Positions 33,577 to 43,900 of a DNA stretch of 64,000 bases are shown piece after piece. Position numbers and translations under genes: made by a program. The stretch's first letter is position 1. Each line of letters begins with the position of its first letter. This stretch comes from Rachicladosporium sp. CCFEE 5018 (Eukaryota; Ascomycota; Dothideomycetes; Cladosporiales; Cladosporiaceae), in NCBI GenBank assembly GCA_002077045.2, contig KZ111180.1, forward strand, positions 148,843 to 212,842, given 5' to 3'. The notes below the pieces were generated by a model, which was given only the letters and a program-made list of their open reading frames with translations, was not told the origin of the DNA and did not search any database.

Positions 33577-35965
33577 ATGACAGTCATCGCAGGGCATGAC
33601 GATGAGTTCGGTTTATCTGCTGGCGACGAGGCCGCTCTGCTCGCAGCCGACGATGACTTTGACCTGTCATCAGGCGACGAGGCCGCTATGCTAGCGGTGG
33701 CGGATTCGGGTGCGATACATGGCATCGCCGATGGGTCGAGTCGTAAGCATACGATAGGCGACTCATGGAGCACCTCTCAGCCTGCTGCGAAAGTAGCCAA
33801 GCTGGAAAGCGAGGATGACCGTGTCCTTGGACTTGCCAACGACATCCTGAAGGCGAAATTTGGCATGCAGTCTTTCCGTCTGAAGCAAGCTCAAGCCATC
33901 ACTCGCATCCTCAAAGGAGGAAGCGCTGTGGTTGTGTTTCCTACTGGTAAGATGCCTGCTACCTGGTACCCTGTACGGAAGAAGATGCTGATTATCTCAC
34001 AGGCGGAGGCAAGAGTTTGTGTTATCAGGTTCCCGGGGTTGCGATGCGCCATTTGGATGTGATCAGAGGCGAGCGACAAGGCCATGGAGAGAGCGGCATT
34101 ACGCTCGTGGTCTCCCCTCTGATAGCATTGATGAAGGATCAGGTCTGTACGAGACATCGCTTTGAATACACTACCAGAGCTGACAAATTCGCAGGTCGAC
34201 GCATTGAAACGACGGAAGATCAGTGCAGCCCAGCTGGACTCTACAATCTCTCGGGAGCAATACCTGGAGACTATGGACGCAATCAAGGACGGCAGACTCG
34301 ACATCTTGTACTGTGCCCCTGAGAGACTCAACAACGAAGGCTTCGTCGCTGCTGTTGCGCACATTCATGGAGGCGTTCGACTGCTGGCCATCGACGAAGC
34401 GCACTGCATTTCCGAATGGGGACAGGCCTTTCGTCCGGATTATCTCAAAGTCGCAAGATTCGCAAAGGAGATCCAGGCTGAACGGGTGCTCTGCTTGACC
34501 GCCACAGCAACGCCTAAAGTCGCTGAGGATGTCTGCCGCGCTTTTGACATCCCCGTGGATGGCCTTTTCCGCACGCCATCGCATCGACCGAATCTCAAGC
34601 TGATGGCACGGTCGTTCTTGACGAAGGAGGCATCGTGTCCAGAGCTCATCAAGTTTCTCAAGGCTCACTCTGGTCCCACCATCATCTACGTGACATTGCA
34701 GAAGCATACCGAAGATCTTGCAGCTAGGATTGAGCGGTCCGGGCTGAAAGCTCGTCCTTTCCACGCAGGCATGCGGCCCGAGGAGAAGTCTGCATGCCAG
34801 GATGAGTTCATGGCTTCCGACAAGCTCGTGATCTGCGCCACGATAGCATTCGGAATGGGCATAGACAAAGCTAACATCCGGAACGTCATCCACTATGATA
34901 GTCCCAAGAGTCTTGAGGGCTACTCGCAGGAGATCGGCAGGGCAGGGCGCGATGGTAAGCAGAGTCATTGCATGTTGTACCTGTGTGCAGAGGACGCTCA
35001 TCTGCGCGAAAGCTTTGCACGAGGTGATCTGCCATCGAAGAAATCCGTACTAGATCTTTTGAACGAAGTGTTCGACATGAAGAAAGGCACGGACGGCTGC
35101 GTCGAGGCTAACGCGGGTCAGCTCAGCAAAGCTTACGACATCAAGGTAAGTCGGTGCCCTGGGCCCGTGATCGTAAACAGGATACTGACAAATCCAGACG
35201 ACGGTTCTCAAGAACATTTTCGCGCAGCTTGAGCTTCGCTACGAGCTCCTACGAGAGTCGACACCAAAGTACACCAAGTACTCTTGGAAGACTCTCCGTA
35301 GCACCAACAGCGACACTTCACCAGCTGCGAAAGCCATACGCGGCAATGCCATTGTAAAGACGACCTGGACGTACCTCGACGTCGATCGCACCGCACTCAG
35401 CGGTGGCGTGACACGTGCAGAGGTAGTGGGAAGACTACAGGATTGGAATAATCGCCAGCTGATTGATTTGAGCACATCAGGTGTCATGAATGTCTACCGC
35501 GTGCTAAAGCCTATGCCGAAAGCTCCCCATGAGCGTCGGGCCATTGTCGACTCGCTTTACAGGGAGCTCGAGCTTCGCGAACAGCGCGAACTTGATCAGG
35601 GGGATGCAGTCATCAACACGATGACCGGCACCGAGTGCTTCGCCCTCGCACTATCTCGCCACTTCGGCGATCAGCTCGACGGTGAGCGGCAAGAGTGCGG
35701 ATCATGCACCTGGTGCGAGACCAAAACGCCGATTGTTCTGGAGAAACCACCGAAAGTGCCGTGGAACGACAAGGCTTTCAAGACAATCCTGGGCACAGTG
35801 GCCGACCGCGATGATGCTCGATACTTGGCTAGAGTGGCTTTCGGGATTAGCAGTCCGAGAGTCACTGCTGCCGGTCTGTCGAAGAATGCAGTTTTCGGAT
35901 CTATGGAAGACCATGACTTCATGGCTCTGTACAGGAAGTTTGCTGAGGTTTGCGGCGCGGCGTAG
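33577..35965 (+). CDS. RecQ-family DNA helicase, RecQ4-like architecture, 742 aa
   Basis: ATP-dependent 3'-5' DNA helicase. Exons at 33577-33946, 34003-34142, 34195-35145 and 35198-35965, GT-AG introns. N-terminus: two copies of an acidic motif (FGLSAGDEAALLA and FDLSSGDEAAMLA, residues 11-41). Helicase motifs: Walker A FPTGGGKSLCYQVPG (121-135), DEAHCISEWGQAFRPDY, LTATATP, and the C-terminal lobe GMGIDKANIRNVIHYDSP with YSQEIGRAGRDGK. After the helicase core come ~170 residues that look like winged-helix material (TRAEVVGRLQDWNNRQLIDL), then a four-Cys zinc site C-x19-C-x2-C-x2-C (ending CGSCTWC). This order, and the sequence around GRAGRDG, resemble RecQ4 more than bacterial RecQ. The subfamily is an inference. 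Confidence 0.88.
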
Positions 35966-36192
35966 AGACTTCTTATACCTCGTTCTTCGTGGAGTCATGG
36001 AGTCTGGCGTCCTTTACGATACCCACTTGGAGCTGCCGTAGCTGCTGTACATGAGACCAACACGGCTAGTCGCTGATTGCGAAGGAGAAGCATAGCGCAC
36101 ACAATGTGTGCTGATGGGTATATCTGCTAGCAAAAAGTGTATGGACCTCGAGCAGTCTGTGGCCGGCGTTCGCTTCCGAGGTGCAGCGCTCA
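35966..36192. other. Intergenic between RecQ and MAK16 (convergent)
   Basis: 227 bases between convergent stops; no feature seen. The duplicate is at 47857-48083. Confidence 0.5.
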
Positions 36193-37230
36193 TCAATCCG
36201 CAAGCAGCATCTCCCGCGGCTCCGGAACAGGCTCGTACTCGTACTCGATGTTCGCCTTCGCGCGCTTGACCGGCTTCTTCGCAGGCTTCTTGGTAGGTGC
36301 ACTCGGCCTCTTTCGCTTGAGGCCATCCAGCTTCTTCTTCAGTGCAGCGCTATCACCATCAGCATCTTCCTCATCGTCATCGTCATCGTCCTCTGATCCT
36401 GTCGCATCTCCTCCACTCTCCCCACCAAGCCAGTCCTGGAAGTCCTCCAGATCCTCTCCCTCTTCGTCATCCGACTCCTCCAAATCACTCACGTACTCGA
36501 CCTCTTGCTCCTGCCCTTCCCTCTCATACTCGTACTCCACGCCCTCCTCCTCCTCCTCCTCCTCACCCAGATCCTCGTCCACAACCCCCTCCTGACTCCT
36601 CTCCAAACCTCTCATGACCTTCTCCCACACCCTCTCCTCGACATTGAGCGGCCGATCGCCATAAGCTCCACTTCTCAGCCGCTCCACGAGCTCCCTCTCA
36701 ATCGCCCGTTCAATCTTCGCCGCAGCCTCCGCCTTCCGCTCCCTCGTCTCCTCTCTCCGCCGAATCTTGGGTGCAAGTCGGGGCACCAGCGTCTCACCTA
36801 GTCGCTCCTCCTCCTTTAATAACCTCTGCGCCCTCACCCTCACCTGCGTCAACCGCGTCAACCGCTGCTTACACTTATGCGTCAAGAACCTCGGCCAATA
36901 CTGCAACCTCTCATCAACCTGCTGCAGCGCCTTCGTATAATTCCCACTCAGCCGGACCTTCTCCCACCATTTGCTCGGCAGATGCGCGCGCTCCACGGTC
37001 TTGATATACAGATACAAGCGCTGTGTTTCCGGGTCCGAGCGAATCGTTGCATAGCGGTTGTTGGCTAGAGGGCAGGATTGACGATTGCAGAGGCCTGTGA
37101 CGTTGTGCTCGTTGCGGCAGAAGGTCTGTTTTGTCGATTTCTGGGTGGAGGATTTGTTTCCTGGGAGGGCGAGCTTGAAGCTGCAGAATTGGTTTGTGAG
37201 GATTGACCAGACGATTTCTTCGGAGGCCAT
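36193..37230 (-). CDS. MAK16: Ribosome biogenesis protein Mak16
   Basis: Nucleolar protein needed for 60S subunit maturation (27S pre-rRNA processing, early pre-60S particles). Intronless, 345 residues from the ATG at 37230 (MASEEIVWSILTNQFCSFKL); the seven codons upstream open with TTG. The N-terminal Ribosomal L28e/Mak16 region is intact, with the Cys-rich segment FCRNEHNVTGLCNRQSCPLA (FC...LC...SC) and YLYIKTVERAHLPSKWWEKV. A basic coil follows. The C-terminal third is very acidic (Glu and Asp runs, coded by CTC/CTT-type repeats on the plus strand) and ends in a Lys-rich nuclear localisation stretch (KKPAKKPVKRAK). It is convergent with the RecQ gene. A second copy at 48084-49121 is identical. 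Confidence 0.95.
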   Translation of the reverse strand: MASEEIVWSILTNQFCSFKLALPGNKSSTQKSTKQTFCRNEHNVTGLCNRQSCPLANNRYATIRSDPETQRLYLYIKTVERAHLPSKWWEKVRLSGNYTKALQQVDERLQYWPRFLTHKCKQRLTRLTQVRVRAQRLLKEEERLGETLVPRLAPKIRRREETRERKAEAAAKIERAIERELVERLRSGAYGDRPLNVEERVWEKVMRGLERSQEGVVDEDLGEEEEEEEGVEYEYEREGQEQEVEYVSDLEESDDEEGEDLEDFQDWLGGESGGDATGSEDDDDDDEEDADGDSAALKKKLDGLKRKRPSAPTKKPAKKPVKRAKANIEYEYEPVPEPREMLLAD

Positions 37231-37603
37231 GCTGTGTGGGAGGGCGACCAAGCGGCCTGGGTTGGGTATATGGGATGTAGTACTACTTGGCAGAGGTCCG
37301 TAGTAAGGTGCTCATACGGGACGTTGTCGAGAAGCTGATAGGAAATCTTTCTGGATGTCGGACTTTTTGATACCGATCATGGATCTTGGCGAGTTCAGGC
37401 ACAATGAGTGGTTCGGTTGTATCCGCAGCTAGTGGGAGGAGGCCTATCTGCGTGGAACTTCACTTTCGACAACTTTGCGAGTTCCCTGCCTTCCACTTTA
37501 CGCACGTGTCATCGACCCACACTTCATGTCTCCTCGAGGGACCGGCCACGAGTTTCGTTGAGAGCACTGATATGCCCGCTGCCTAGTCATCTGCTCGGCC
37601 ATA

Positions 37604-38453
37604 ATGAGTACTGAGGGGCCCAATGCTTACGAAGAGCAACACGTCCACTCAGTGTACGAGGAAATCGCGCCGCACTTCTCTTCAACGCGCTACAAGGTGC
37701 TCTCAATGATAGATCAGATCTTCGGAAAGCGTCACTGACGTGTAACGGTAGCCTTGGCCGATCATCGAGTCGTACTTGAAAGACTTACCTGGGGGCTCCA
37801 TCGGACTGGACGTCGGGTGTGGCAATGGCAAGTACCTTGCAGTGAACAAGGAGATCTTCATCGTTGGCTCTGACAGGTAGGTCTTCGCAATTGTTTTGAC
37901 ATGGAAATCCCTGTCCCAAATCAGGACAGGTGAAGAGGTTCCCTGGATTTTTCCAGCCTTTCTTTCGCAGCACCGTGTCTGACGCGGTAAGTACCCTCTC
38001 AGATCCTCCAACCTCATTTCCATCGCTTCTCAACATCGTCCACACTCCGCAATTGTAGCAGACATCCTCTCTCTACCACACCAGCCAAGCAACTTCGACT
38101 TTGCCATATCTATAGCAGTGATACACCACCTGTCAACACCTGCCAGGCGCATCGAAGCCGTGACCTCGATACTAGAGTGTCTCAAGCCTACAGGTACAGC
38201 ACTGCTCTACGTATGGGCGCTCGAGCAGGAGAGCAGTCGACGTGGCTGGAGTGAAGGTGATGACCAGGACGTCATGGTGCCTTGGGTGATGCGGAAGAAG
38301 GGTGAAGGCGAAAGGACGTTCCAGAGGTACTACCATCTGTACCGAAAAGGCGAGCTAGAGGGCGATGTAGTTAGTGCTGGCGGCGATGTGGTGGAGAGTG
38401 GGTATGAGAAGGACAATTGGTGGGTAATTGCAAGACGAGGGTCGTCTAGCTAG
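37604..38453 (+). CDS. TRM9: tRNA wobble-uridine methyltransferase Trm9 (3 exons)
   Basis: SAM-dependent enzyme that with Trm112 completes mcm5U at the wobble position of certain tRNAs. Exons 37604-37696, 37752-37876 and 38003-38453 give 222 residues. Signatures: N-terminal YEEQHVHSVYEEIAPHFSST then RYKPWPIIESYL; SAM motif I GLDVGCGNGKYL; SDRSSNLISIASQHRPHSAI; the family-typical AISIAVIHHLSTPARR; LLYVWALEQESSRRGW; DVMVPWVM; and the C-terminal ESGYEKDNWWVIA. Intron 2 is 126 nt, long for this genome, and contains other AG and GT pairs; the acceptor at 38002 is fixed by homology. The ATG at 37604 gives a complete N-terminus. A second copy at 49495-50344 is identical. Confidence 0.92.
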
Positions 38454-38495
38454 ACAAGAGAAGGCTTTGGATCCTATCGCTACCCAAGAATTGCA

Positions 38496-39429
38496 CTAAA
38501 GGCGAATGTCGTCCACCACCCTGAACGCTTGCATGGCCCGCGTCTCCAATGGTTCATTACCCGGTCGTCTCACAAGCACGGTGCTCATGCCTGCTTTCTG
38601 CGCCGCAATTGCCTCACTGACATTGTCCGTGCAGAACATACATGCGTCTAGGTCAACCTGCGATCGTAATGTCAGCACTCGTAGCTTGTAGCGAATGGGA
38701 AACTTCATATCACCTTCAGATCCTTCGCAATCTTCGCATAGCTCTCCTCATCATTCTTCGCCCCAGCATTGACCGTGTCGAACCACCCCGAAATCAGACC
38801 TCGTAGATCTTGCACCTTGCCACCATCGCTTCCGTCTTCGGCCGTGACTTTAACATGCTCCATGAGCAGCCTTTGGAGCAGGTACACTGCCACTCGAGTA
38901 AATCGCTAGCACCTTGCCATCGTCCTTCCAGCTTCTCAGCTGTGGCGCCACATCGTCAAAGAGTGGTGCGCTGATGTTGCCGTTGCGGTAGCCGTCTTCC
39001 CATCTGTACTCAATCAGTGGTGCTATCTTGTAAGACAAGGGTTTGGGAGTCGTACAGATAGCCTTGCAGATTCTTGAGATATGCGATCTTCACATCCTGC
39101 TTCGTGAGATCTATGACGTGCGCTCGTAGTGCCTCTGGCGAGGCGCGATGTTCCTCTGGGAAGGCATCGAGGTAGGGCTTGAAAGCCGGATCGTTCCATC
39201 TGAGCTCGAGGACGTAGGGGAGGACGTCAAGGGCATACGGAAACTGGAATCGCGTCACCCTCTGCTACGCCCGCACATCGTCGAGCGAGCTGATCGGAAG
39301 CTTACGAGTCGTTCTTTGACGAAGGAGATGGGACAGATGGTGCCCTCTGTGGCATGATTAGTTCGAGCTCAGTGAACGGAAGTAACATGACCTACCTATG
39401 CCGAGGATGATGCATTTGATGCGATCCAT
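38496..39429 (-). pseudogene. UTR4: Enolase-phosphatase E1 (Utr4) homolog, frameshifted and lacking the catalytic Asp
   Basis: Methionine-salvage HAD phosphatase homolog. Exons 39396-39429, 39306-39346, 39056-39243, 38714-39003 and 38496-38657 follow the family closely: GIEGTICPISFVKERL, FPYALDVLPYV, the YSSGSV motif, RGLISGWFDT, FCTDNVSEAIAAQKAGM and the final RRPGN. Two defects are visible. The HAD motif I, normally DIEGT, reads GIEGT, so the nucleophilic Asp is Gly (codon GGC in exon 1). In exon 4 one extra G (38875/38876) shifts the frame after SGSVPA, giving an early TAA near 38850; without it the gene would be 237 codons. Splice sites are good, so decay would be recent. Sequencing error is possible for either change. 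The second copy shows both. Confidence 0.7.
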
Positions 39430-39698
39430 CGCACAAAATACGGCACGGATTCGCTCAGAGGTACCCTGATGATCACATACAAAAGCAAGAAGTTTGTCGT
39501 CTGAGCGTGAACAAAGTGAACTGAAAAATACCAGCACTCTCTTCTGATTAAAGTTGACAAGTACACACGCAGCGTCTAGATCATTTGACGATTGTGTGCA
39601 CTTTCAAAAGCAGCGCGGAACTGAGACAGGTAACATGTACTATGTTACGATATTTCTGTGACCATGCAGCTCGACCAAATACCACGCCTTCCTGGACA

Positions 39699-40966
39699 TC
39701 ATCCCTGCTTGCCAGCCTTCATGTACTTCGCCTCTCTGCCAAAATTCCCGTTCCCGTCCCACCGCTGAAACATCTCCTCCATCAGCTCATGTCTTCTCAA
39801 CCCCACTTCCCAATCCGCATACATCCCCTTTTCCCCCTCGGCAAACGCCTCATAGAGTCTCCCAACATTCTCCGCCATACCCCCAACCTTCGACAACTCG
39901 TCTTTCGGCACCTCAAGCTCCGTGACCGGGATACTCTGCGGCTTATCGTTGAGCACATCGTTTACAGCACTCTTGGCTCTGCGACTGTAATCCAACCATT
40001 GCAATTTAGCACTGGTGTGCAACACGTCCATCATCATCATGTTGTTAGTAATGAGTAGCTCTTCCTTCTCACCGACAATATGCCAGCGTAGACCTGGCTC
40101 ACCGGGAAAGGGTGCGCCGCCTTCCATGTGGAAGCTTAGGAGAGCATTGGAGGCTAGCTTGCCTTGAAGGAGGATCTGATCGGGGGTATCTGACGTAATC
40201 ATTCGCTGGGTTTTCTTGGTCGGGTCTTTGGGATCGAAGAGGGCGATTTCTGGGTGTGAGATACCGAGCATGGAGTCGAACGAGGCGAGCTCGCCGAGGG
40301 TGTGGAGGATGAAATTGAATGCTGGGGCGAGGCTGTCAGCAATCGCGGCATTGCAGCCCGGAGGCAGGGAAGAATCTCACTGTGTAAGAACCACACTGTC
40401 ATCATGTTTGCGCCCCGGCCGCGCTGGAACAGATGAATACTGCTCTCGGGGTTCGGATCGCCGTTATAGGCTTCGGCATACCCAGTGATAGTAGTACTGA
40501 GCACTTTGCCGATCTTGCCACTCTCGATGGCATTCTTGATGACCTTCACCGCAGGATTGGCTTGGCCTTGCATCCCGATCATGGTGCGGACCTTATGCTG
40601 TTGCGCCAAGGACCACAAGTCCCGGGCTTGGTCGATGTTCATGGCCAGCGGCACCTCCGTGAAGACATCCTTCCCAGCTTTCACGAGCGGAACGAGGGAG
40701 CTGAAGTGATGCTCAACGCCAGTTGCGCACACAGCGAGATCAACATCCGGATCTTGTGCGAGATCCTGTGGTGATCCATACGCTTTGACTGTTGCTGGGA
40801 GCTTGAAGTGCTGAATTGCTTTCTCGGCACTGGCGACCGATGTATTGCACAATGCAACGAGCTCGTACTTTGAGGTTGATAACAGGTAGGGTAGATGCGC
40901 CATAGCTGCCCACGCCGTTGCGCCGTTGGCGCTGAGACCTATGAGACCGACTCTTATGGGCGCCAT
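39699..40966 (-). CDS. Gfo/Idh/MocA-family NAD(P)-dependent oxidoreductase (Gal80-like), 2 exons
   Basis: Two-domain oxidoreductase. Exon 1 starts at the ATG at 40966. The N-terminal Rossmann fold has MAPIRVGLIGLSANGATAWA, ATGVEHHFSSLVPLVKAGKD with VFTEVPLAMN, and IGMQGQANP as in the family. The second domain is in the exon ending at 39699, starting about LAPAFNFILHTLGEL. The junction is uncertain. The acceptor after position 40333 is clear (GCTGACAG). The obvious donor (GTGAGA near 40379) breaks the frame. A weak donor GTTCTT at 40391 keeps phase, gives a 59-nt intron, matches the family length around TVCLAPAF, and yields 402 residues. The substrate is unknown. The usual EKP motif reads TEVPLA, as in Gal80-like members. 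Copy 2 is at 51590-52857. Confidence 0.8.
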
Positions 40967-43900
40967 AGCTGAATGTGACGTGAGGAGGTTGAAATGGGTG
41001 CTGGGAGTGAAGAGAACGTGGAACTAGAAGACAGTATCTGCAACAGGATATGATGCGCTCTTGCTGCGAAAGAAGGATCTGGCAGCCATTAAATACCTCG
41101 CAAGTTGTGTTTGGCACCGGGGTGCCTCATATCGCGTTATACCGTCTCTCGTACATCGGTCTTGCGTTCTACGCCAAGCCACTGCATGTGGTCAAGGATC
41201 AGTAGTCCCTGAACACGTGTCTTCTGCATTATCGCAGCAAGATTAGGTGTGAATGACGGATATCCGTGAACTCTGTCAGTGCAGCAGCAGTCTGTCATAA
41301 CCTTTGTAAGCTCGTATGACGTGGACTAGTGTACGAATGGGTGAAGTCTACCACGGCGGCGTCTCGGCGCAGATGTTTGCACGAAGCCCTCGAGAAAGCC
41401 GAATGACCGTAAGCCCGATGACGAATGACGAACATTCTTCGCTGTAAAATCAGTTTGCCTTGGATGCAATGATTATATACTTATCACTATGCTGCCCGTT
41501 CGAGTCAGACTGGCATATTGGTAGAAAAGAACAGCATTTTGAAGTTCAAGTGGAAAGTCGAGTCTGTGATGTGTCGACGTGGAAGCAGTGCTGTACATCT
41601 CGAAATCGTTATGCATGTGCCTGAGGTGCATTCGCCGTACTCCTTCGCGTGACTGGGCATTGATAAGACATGGGAGCGTTGATGGATGAGGGTTGGATCA
41701 GAAAAGGCTGAACCACGATTCCACGCTGACAGGTTCTATCAAGTTGCTGGCGGCAAAGTCACCGGATCTTCGGCTAGCAGTCGTCTCTTCATGGCGGTGA
41801 CACATTCGCGCCAGCGAAGAGGTGGATCGCAGTGTGAATATCAGCGCGTCTCTTATGAGATTAGGTACGGGTGGAACACTATGGAAGTGGATATGGGAAG
41901 GAGCGGCACGAGGTGAAGGAGATAAATTCTCCGTCGCGACTTGCAAACAACAAGCTTGACCCAACGATGCTCACAACCAAACCTTGCATTGCGGACGCGA
42001 TCGCTCTATTGCCCAGGATATCCTATCGCTACCATGTGCTCTTCATGTAGACGGCTGGATATACTCTCTGCATCTCCAATGTCAACAAACACATCCCTCG
42101 GCAACATCCCATCCTCATAATGCTCGCACAACACCACTGCAGTCTACTGCACCTCTTCCCTAGCGCAAGCAACTATCGCTGCGCTCCAGACTCTGCCAAT
42201 CTCTCAATACCCGCCGGCTAATGCGAGGCTACAGCGTATGCTTAACGCAATATTGCGGAAATCTCTGCGGCAGCTGCGGATGTGAGTGGCTCGTTGCGAT
42301 GTTGATGGAGGAGTGGCGATATGTGTGAAGAGGGAGTTGGCAGAAATGTCACACCGCTGGAAGCTCGGGTAATAATGAAGTTGGCTGCTTTGGGGTGGAG
42401 TAGCCGGGTGGTCTCGACTTGCAACTGTTCCGCAGGCACGATCAACTCGACGGTGGCGACAAAACTCGAACTGATATGCTCGGCGACTGCGATTGAGTAT
42501 GACTAGAGTCTCATCAGGCTCGAGCTGATGAGACCCAGGAACCACAGTCGCGGACATCACGCAGTGGATACGGCTCGGGTCTTTCGCACGATCTACCCGG
42601 CGATGGAAACTCTGTGGAGTCGAGTAGCCCGTGCTTCTTTGTTGGCGCTCCGCCACGTGCGCAGAGGATCGAGGACAATCGAAACTCCTTTCCGATCACG
42701 CACGACAGCAACATGGACAGCTGTTACATCAGATCGCTTTGTCGAATTGCACAATGACCGTGAAGTCTTTTGCTCGCCGATGATACTTTTGCCGAGCTCG
42801 AGACAACAAGAAACTGTGCATTGGCAGAAACGCACCACGCCTGCATACCCGCATGCATGTGTTTGACTTCGTGGCGACTCCCGCTGCGCATGGAGGTTGC
42901 GTGGGGAAAGCTACGATTTGCTGCTGCCGGACTCCGGGCCTGTAGGTGCATCTCAATGGTCTTTCAGGTTTTGCGAATGGGACAGTGGACATGACATTGA
43001 CGCATATCGATGCCTTCACCGCGAATTTGCCTACCCGACGAGTGACAGGTATTGGAGCACAGCAAACGGATTGCTGCAGCGAAAAGCGCTCGCTGAAGCC
43101 GATGCCCCACCAAGCTGTCTTTCGAGCAATCTCTCTGGGACAGGGTCTTCGAGAGCCAGACCAAACTATGCAGCACCAGGGGGTGATTGTCGTCAATCAA
43201 AGGCGTGATAGCAGATACGTACATAGCCAGCTGGCTTCTCTGTGGACAAAAGCTATAGCTATGAAACAGAACGTTCCAGCAATCTCTCGCAGATTGTAAA
43301 GAGCTCTCCCTGTCACTAGGGCCAAGCAAAGCTGACAGGCTCAGCTCTGACAGGAAGCGCAGCAATACGCGCGTTGATGATGGACATGTTTCAGGGTCTG
43401 GTCAGCAGTGCGAAACAGTCTCGCGAGCAACTGCTCCCTTTGCTGCGTCCGGCCTTGAATGGTGGCAAGTACCCGTTGCCCGACATCGGCTGTCTCGGTC
43501 AGTCGAGTAACAAAGGCTCACGCAGTGGTGGCACGAGGTTCGGAGCGGGCTCCTTTGTCGAGGACAGCTGACAGTATGGTGCCATGGCCGCCTTGCGCTT
43601 GTGAGATCAGGAGGCAGTGAATGTTGGCATTAAGCGTGCGTGTCCTCTTTGCCCGTTCTCATAGCGTAATTCATGGTGGCGTGTGTACCTCATGATCTGG
43701 CCCAGAATAGTGAGCACGTTTCCGGCGTAGCGCCGTTGTGAGCTCGAGCCCTCGTTGTAGTGGGGACAAGTGGACCACTCATAAACAAGGAACATCTGGC
43801 GGGTGCACTACTGCAAGACGCTCGACTCGCTGTCCCTCCCGTCACCGTCCACACCTACTGCCATTGCAACCATCTGCCACACCGCTCTCCGACTGCCACA

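Noticed and set aside
34171..35001. Minus-strand 276-codon frame opposite RecQ (and its copy)
   Set aside because: Exact antisense of conserved helicase codons; no domain or start context.
41505..41530. tRNA T-arm-like GTTCGAGTC
   Set aside because: Flanking bases do not form a T stem, and no acceptor stem or anticodon arm is present.
42204..43571. Several 65-155 codon frames in the gene-poor region
   Set aside because: Overlap each other on both strands, lack splice structure and have no recognisable motif.
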